DNA from: Jacaranda mimosifolia
Taxonomy: Eukaryota; Streptophyta; Magnoliopsida; Lamiales; Bignoniaceae
DNA length: 64,000 nt
Direction of reading: 5' to 3'
NCBI GenBank assembly: GCA_018894105.1
Contig: CM032117.1
Coordinates: 33,088,501 to 33,152,500, forward strand
Under the pieces are notes generated by a model that worked only from the letters and a program-made list of their open reading frames with translations, was not told the origin of the DNA and did no database searches. Numbering within the stretch: position 1 is the stretch's first letter; the number at the start of each line of letters is the position of its first letter. Below are positions 58,815 through 64,000 of this stretch, piece after piece. Both the position numbers and the translations under genes were made by a program.

Positions 58815-60760
58815 GTGAAGCAAGAAGAATATCTTTTTTGGGACATTCCCAAACTTGATGTTCCTGACTTTCCTGTAAGTTTTCCTGAGGTAGAGCCTCA
58901 ACTTGCGGTTGAAACCTCAGTTCCTATTTTACTCACAATTCTCACGGAGGAAACAAGGAGCTTAAAGTTTACTCAAGATTGCCAGAAGGAATTGCAAATG
59001 CCTCCTGAGCTTTGCCTGGCAGATGCCCCAAATCCAACTCCCGTCAAAGTTGTTCAAGGTAGCACAGATCCTTGCTCCTCCATAGATGATTTATGTTTAA
59101 CTGATGATCTCCATATTCCTATTGCCCATAGAAAAGGGATTAGAACTTGTACTCAACACCCTATTTCACATTTTGTCTCCTATGAGAAGTTATCTCCTAG
59201 CTTTCGAGCATTTGCCACTAATCTAGACAGGATTAAAATCCTAAGTTGCATACAAGAGGCTCTGCAACACCCCAAGTGGAGAGAGGCAATAAATAAAGAA
59301 ATTAAAGCATTACAAAAGAATGGGACTTGGGAACTCACCCAACTACCTCAAGGTAAAAATTCTGTGGGATGCAAGTGGAACTTTAATATCAAATACAGGG
59401 CGGATGGTAGCATAGGCCACTATAAAGCAAGATTGGTTGTGAAAGGTTTCACGCAAACCTATGGGATTGATTACCAGGAAACATTTGCTCCTGTTGCAAA
59501 ATTGAATACAATCAGGGTTTTGTTATCATTAGCAGCCAATCTTGATTGAAGTTTGTATCAACTTGACGTTAAAAATGCATTCCTAAATGGAGATCTTGAA
59601 GATGAAGTTTACATGGAAATTCCTCTAGGTCTAAAGCATCCAAATAACAGCAATCAAGTATGCAGACTTAGAAAATCCTTATACAAACTAAAGCAGTCGC
59701 CAAAAGCTTGGTTTGAGAGATTCACTAAGGCTATTAAAGAGCAAGGATACTCACAAAGGCAGTCAGATCATACCCTATTCATCAAGAGGCTCTCAAGTGG
59801 TAAGATCACAATTCTCATAATTTATGTTGATGATATTATTGTCATTGGAAACCATGATGAGGAGATATCTCGATTAAAGAAAACTCTAAGCAGGGAATTT
59901 GAGATTAAAGACCTTGGGACTTTAAGGTACTTCCTAAGTATGAAGGTAGCAAGGTCGAGTAAAGGGATCTCAGTTTCACAAAGGAAATATACACTTGACC
60001 TGTTAAGAGAGACGGGCATGCTTGGGTGTAAACCCTGTGGCACCCTAATGGTTCTATTCAACAAGATTGGCTCTAAAGGGGAATCGGCTACTGTTGACAA
60101 AGGAAGATACCCAAGGCTAGTAGGAAAATTGATATACTTATCTCACACGAGACCAAATATTAGTTTTGCTGTGAGTATAGTTAGCCAATATATGAACAAC
60201 CCTATGGAAGAGCATCAAGAAGCGGTATATAGGATATTGCATTATTTAAAAATGACTCCAGAGAAAGGGTTGTTCTTCAAGAAGGGAACTCACCGAAGTA
60301 TAGAAATTTTCTCAGCACTGGGCCGGATCTGACAACTAGAAGATCAACCTCGGGATATTGTACCTATGTGTGGGGTAATTTAGTTACTTGGAGGAATAAG
60401 AAGCAGTCAGTTGTAGCTCGCAGTAGCGCCGAGGCCGAGTTCGAGCAATAGCTCATGGTATTTGCGAGGGAATGTGGTTAAAAAGACTTCTTGAGGAACT
60501 TCAATATCCACTTTCAACATCGATGAAGTTGATGTGTGACAATCAAGCAGCTATCAGTCTTGCCAAGAATCCTATGCATCATGACCGAACCAAGCACATA
60601 GAGATTGACTGTAACTTTATCAAAGAAAAAATTGAAAAAGGGAACATAGAAGTTGATTAGACTCCTACACGGCAGCAGACAGTAGATATACTAAGCAAGG
60701 CGATCCCAAGAGCTCAGTTTGACATGCATCTATCCAAGCTAGGAATGATTAACATACATT
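58815..60760 (+). pseudogene. Copia III reverse transcriptase and RNase H, broken
   Basis: The linker and RT start are in 58815-59549: [36 protein letters not shown] and [24 protein letters not shown] replaces Trp after LAANLD. RT continues 59553-60332 with [32 protein letters not shown] (catalytic pair intact), LGTLRYFLSMKVARS and [20 protein letters not shown]. In RNase H a small deletion removes the first acidic block (EIFS then WAG out of frame, near 60312); TSGYCTYVWGNLVTW and SSAEAEF follow, then another stop. LMCDNQAAISLAKN and RTKHIEIDCNFIKE lie in 60472-60660, with TAG before TPTRQQTVDI. Confidence 0.9.
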
Positions 60761-60778
60761 CCCTAGCTTGAGGGGGAG

Positions 60779-61018
60779 TGAAGAATTCCAGAATATTGAA
60801 GAATATTAGAAGATTTTGATAGAAGATTTTTGGAGTAATTGATGATTTGATAAGAGAATTTTTAGGAGTAACTGATGCACTGTTTAGTGCCTGATTTTCT
60901 GCCTTACTTCATGCCTTCTAGTTTCCTTTCGTAGACTTAGAATGTATATATAGATGGGTTGTCGTAAACAATGGAAAAATACAGAAAAATAAGAACAGTT
61001 CCTTCTCAGTTTTCTTCA
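60779..61018 (+). repeat. 3' LTR of copia III
   Basis: 240 bp, TGAAGAATTCC to TTTCTTCA, preceded by the polypurine tract GAGGGGGAG and followed by CTTCC. Confidence 0.93.
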
Positions 61019-61037
61019 CTTCCCAACCCCCCAAAAT

Positions 61038-61092
61038 GAGACTGAGACAGAGACAGAGATAGAAACAGAGACAGAGAAAGAAAGAGAAAGTA
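61038..61092. repeat. GAGACA-rich simple repeat
   Basis: GAGACA and GAAAGA units right after the target duplication of copia III. Confidence 0.8.
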
Positions 61093-61216
61093 CATAGGAA
61101 GAACATTTGAGAAGGAAAAAAGCAAGCAAGTCTACTAGAAAAGAAATAAGGGAGTAGTAATCCTCAAGATGATGGATTAAATGGACAAAAAAAAAATGAG
61201 AAGGAAAATGGCTTAC

Positions 61217-61298
61217 TCCGGCATTCAGTTGCAATGGGCTTTCCCAGACGACTCAACAGAGATTCCAGCTGAATAATAGTTCTAACAGCGTACAAATG
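61217..61298 (-). pseudogene. Unidentified exon with intact splice signals
   Basis: 82 bp on the minus strand between an acceptor TTGCTGCTGCAG and a donor GTAAGC. Only one frame is open, reading HLYAVRTIIQLESLLSRL then GKPIATECR. The splice sites and clean frame suggest a real exon or a recently captured one. I do not recognise the protein. It does not fit the parts of ZFYVE26-like, CSTF77 or citrate synthase that I know, so it may be from a fourth gene. Confidence 0.5.
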
Positions 61299-62528
61299 CT
61301 GCAGCAGCAAGAATCAATATAAGAGTAAGTAACTCCAGTCCTCCAACTTCATTTTTGAACAGCAATAAATAAAATATTCAACACAAAACAAAGATATCGA
61401 ACTCATAAATTTTCACAACATTGCATCAGCATATCTGAAACCCAATTTACAGTCAATTACATAAAGAATGTTTTATGTAAATTGGAAAAAGTTCAGATGG
61501 CTTGTTTCCGTCTTTTCAACATTCTTGAACAAATAGTAGCAAGACAAGAAATGTCAAGTTGACTTAATTATCTTCATTGCAAACACACATCTAAATTCTC
61601 ATCAACAGACATCTAAATTCACTTTTAACAGAAAAAATGCACCTCTATAAGAGGGCCAACAATGGAAATACTTCTTCTACAAGTTTGTTGATGACCTTGA
61701 CTCAGGTATCGTAGTTTTAGTAGACATGGAGCCCAAAACCAGACATGTGATGCATCCTAGAGATCACCACATTCTACAGACACACAGACACATGGATATT
61801 AACATGTTCTTTATGCCTTCAATGAACTGTCCCAAAATGATATTAACCTGTTCCTTACGCTTTCAATGAACTCTGGTATTTATCAATACTTCCAATCTCA
61901 TTCAACATGTGCTCGTTGAGTACAACCCACAAGGTACACAATTAGAAAAAAAGAATAAGAACATAATGTGGCTCATGATGATGCGTAAGTTAAGCAAACA
62001 ATGTATATCTGTACCAAAATAAACATGTTAGTCTGTCCTATTGAAAGACCTAAAATTTCCTAAAAGCATCTTCATTGGCACTACAATGCTGATACCTTAT
62101 TCATTCCACCATGAAGAGGACCACAGAAGGATCCGACTACCCACCAATGTACATGCAGATCTACATAAGTTACCAATTGGAGAACGAATTGTTCCATCTT
62201 CAACAAGATAATTTGATACAACCTCGAAGCAAGCTATCTTATAGATCTAGTGGAGTAATTGTAATTCATTTCATTTTCTGCATGTAATATGAAAAGAATG
62301 TGCACATGCCAGTCTAGGATTTGGTTCAGAAGACCTGTTACCCCTGTTTGTTCCATAATCAAACACCCTTAAGGTTATAGGAACTTGACAATTTATTTCA
62401 TGTTGCAACGAATAAACACAGTTGTCAATCACCATAAAAAGAGAGACCACGTTAATCCAATTAAATTAGGGAATATTGAATTTTGATCTTTTCTACTAAG
62501 TAGATTCCGAAGCAGAACGAGAGCATAC
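61299..62528. other. Intron-like spacer, no gene seen
   Basis: AT-rich, with no repeat or frame that I can support. It lies between the unidentified exon and the citrate synthase fragment. Confidence 0.5.
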
Positions 62529-63362
62529 AATGAGTCAAGCATATGTAAGAAGTTCTCTGAGTACGAGAGATTGCTGGACAGAAGAACAGGCGGCCCCCTG
62601 CCATCCACAAATAAGCCCTCAAATAAGCTGCTGCAGCAATTGTGGGAGCTCGCAAACATGATTAGTATGCCTCTTATTGCTGCGCCACGAGAACTCATGA
62701 TAAGCAAACATTAATACAAAAATGTAGTTATCTCTGTGCACAAAATTTAGTAATGAAACCATCAATTGACAAACATCACATTTCCAAGTACAATTAGTTT
62801 ATCTCTGACTTCTTTAGATTTGTAAATGTTTTGCCCCTAAATGAAAAATGAACCAAATGATCAGAATTGCAACGTATCATCCTAAATAGCCGATGTAATA
62901 AGGAAATAAGATGTCAGAGAAACAGGATAAAACTCTTTCAAAGAGGGGACACCAACAAAAGGGTTCACCTCTCTGAATGTATACAAGCAGGCAGCAGCAT
63001 GAAAGATGCTATAGAGAAGATTACCAACAAAATTGTAAAATATTCATGCTACCAACATTCTACAAACTAAAATGTCCAAAGTGTTCTATGAAACCAAAGC
63101 TAGCATTTTGGAGGCATTGAAGACCTCCTATAAAGTGGAGCTGGAATTGGTCTTTCATCCTCAATCCACAAGCAGGAGTAGGAATACCAAAACAAGACTA
63201 AACGGAGAACAAGAGTTGCATGAATTATGATGATTGACTTACTCTTCAAGCTTGATTTGCATCCCGATTGAAAATAGAAAGAGCACTCATTGCACTGACA
63301 AGAACATCCATTGGATGAGCATCATTGGCTCATTACCTGTATGATGTCCTGCAAAACATGGA
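62529..63362 (-). pseudogene. CSY: Peroxisomal citrate synthase gene fragment, two decayed exons
   Basis: Citrate synthase joins acetyl-CoA and oxaloacetate; the plant peroxisomal form serves fatty-acid breakdown. Exon 63243-63362 reads DIIQ, then after a frameshift DAHPMDVLVSAMSALSIFNR DANQA, then TGA just before a donor GTAAGTC. Exon 62529-62650 reads APTIAAAAYLR, then AYLW from a 12-bp duplication, then MAG. After a one-base loss it reads PPVLLSSNLSYSENFLHML. Its acceptor is CG instead of AG. The exon between (QDIYKSKQ region of the family) was not found. The family has about 510 residues; about 70 remain. Confidence 0.82.
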
Positions 63363-64000
63363 GGCATTCAGCAAATTTACATTCAGCAGCTAACAGGGGC
63401 TGAATTAGAGGTTTCATGATTCCTAATATGACATGATCATATAAGATGGAGGAAAAAGAAATATAATGTGGATAACTAAACCAAATATAGTTTGCATCCT
63501 ACTGTCAGTCGCAATGAGGCATTAAAATTATGAAAAATAACTGACATCAAACACTTCCAATTGAACATTTCTATCTACAAAAATAAAGCCTTTAGATGGT
63601 CAATTCCCATACACAGACATCAAAACGCAAATAATGAGTCAAAAAAGTTCAACTGTAAAAATCGAGAAGACATTAATTGAGATAAGTTAGTAAACATTTC
63701 AGCAATTTTTACAAAGTAAAGTAGCCTAAAGTTTCACTGCTTACTAAACAATGATTACATCATCTTACACAATTCTATATAAACCCTTTGTATAGTATCT
63801 GAGAAGAGGGGCTTATGAAAATCTGTAAACTGATTCAATCAGAAATTGTTCTTGTGTCTGAATTGTTTGTAAATATCAAGGCTCTTAAGAGTTAAGAGAC
63901 TTTTGAGTAATGCAAACCTTAGTTACCACGCCAAATTAACAATATGAAATGATATAATTCAGAAGAAAGTGAATTTAAAAAATAAATTTCGTATAGAACT
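63363..64000. other. Unassigned sequence to the window end
   Basis: AT-rich; I see no exon, repeat or transposon. Further citrate synthase exons toward the N terminus would be expected here or beyond if the fragment were larger. Confidence 0.5.

Larger units (their letters stand above)
53232..61018 (+). mobile_element. Copia III, full-length but broken, split by a hAT element
   Basis: LTRs 53232-53474 and 60779-61018, target duplication CTTCC at 53227-53231 and 61019-61023. Primer site TGGTAGCAAAGCC at 53475, polypurine tract GAGGGGGAG before 60779. LTRs differ at about 16 positions plus a 3-bp gap by hand count (about 6.7%). Without the hAT element it is about 4.1 kb. Gag is nearly absent; protease, integrase, RT and RNase H are present with lesions. 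Confidence 0.93.

Noticed and set aside
62945..63005. Possible 40-bp exon (FHAAACLYTF on the minus strand)
   Set aside because: AG and GT flanks exist, but the frame does not match citrate synthase, which occupies both sides, and it is too short to support.
1..64000. tRNA, rRNA or organelle-derived sequence
   Set aside because: I looked for tRNA arms and organelle-like blocks and saw none; the tRNA-Met-like strings are primer sites.

Overview
The window is a piece of a flowering-plant nuclear genome. It is AT-rich, packed with Ty1-copia LTR retrotransposons that carry plant-type tRNA-Met primer sites (TGGTATCAGAGC-like), and also holds plant DNA transposons and decayed, intron-containing fragments of plant genes. 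I see no intact host gene, no RNA gene and no CRISPR array. The only long uninterrupted coding stretch is the reverse transcriptase/RNase H part of one copia element (48123-49778).

Region 1 (1-33632) is built almost wholly from one copia family with unusually long LTRs of about 2.1-2.2 kb, called LTR-R here. Most copies lie on the minus strand. They form a nest: element A (13140-23444, 5-bp target duplication TATCT) sits inside element B (about 10085-28801). B appears to sit just downstream of the primer site of element D (about 7896-30669), and element E (30670-33632) sits in the 5' LTR of D. At 4261-7895 broken LTR pieces of the opposite orientation are spliced in. All reading frames are broken.

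Region 2 (33633-37032) is AT-rich and holds one element with terminal inverted repeats and a GC-rich core.

Region 3 (37033-64000) contains decayed fragments of at least three unrelated genes, all on the minus strand and all with their introns. They are a ZFYVE26/spastizin-like gene (37033-40399), two tandem copies of part of CSTF77 (43640-45303 and 50764-51340) and a peroxisomal citrate synthase (62529-63362). One exon (61217-61298) is unidentified. Later insertions broke this block up: two nested Harbinger/Tourist-like elements (40445-43222); copia I (45626-50050, LTRs about 2.7% different); a truncated copia II (51775-53171); and copia III (53232-61018, LTRs about 6.7% different, target duplication CTTCC). 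Copia III is itself split by a 3.6-kb hAT transposon (54781-58418, target duplication CTTGAGGT).

Nothing here is expected to work together as a pathway. The window records successive transposon insertions, deletions and repair into a block of gene fragments. Family names and gene identities come from my memory of the protein families, not from a search, and all divergence figures are hand counts.
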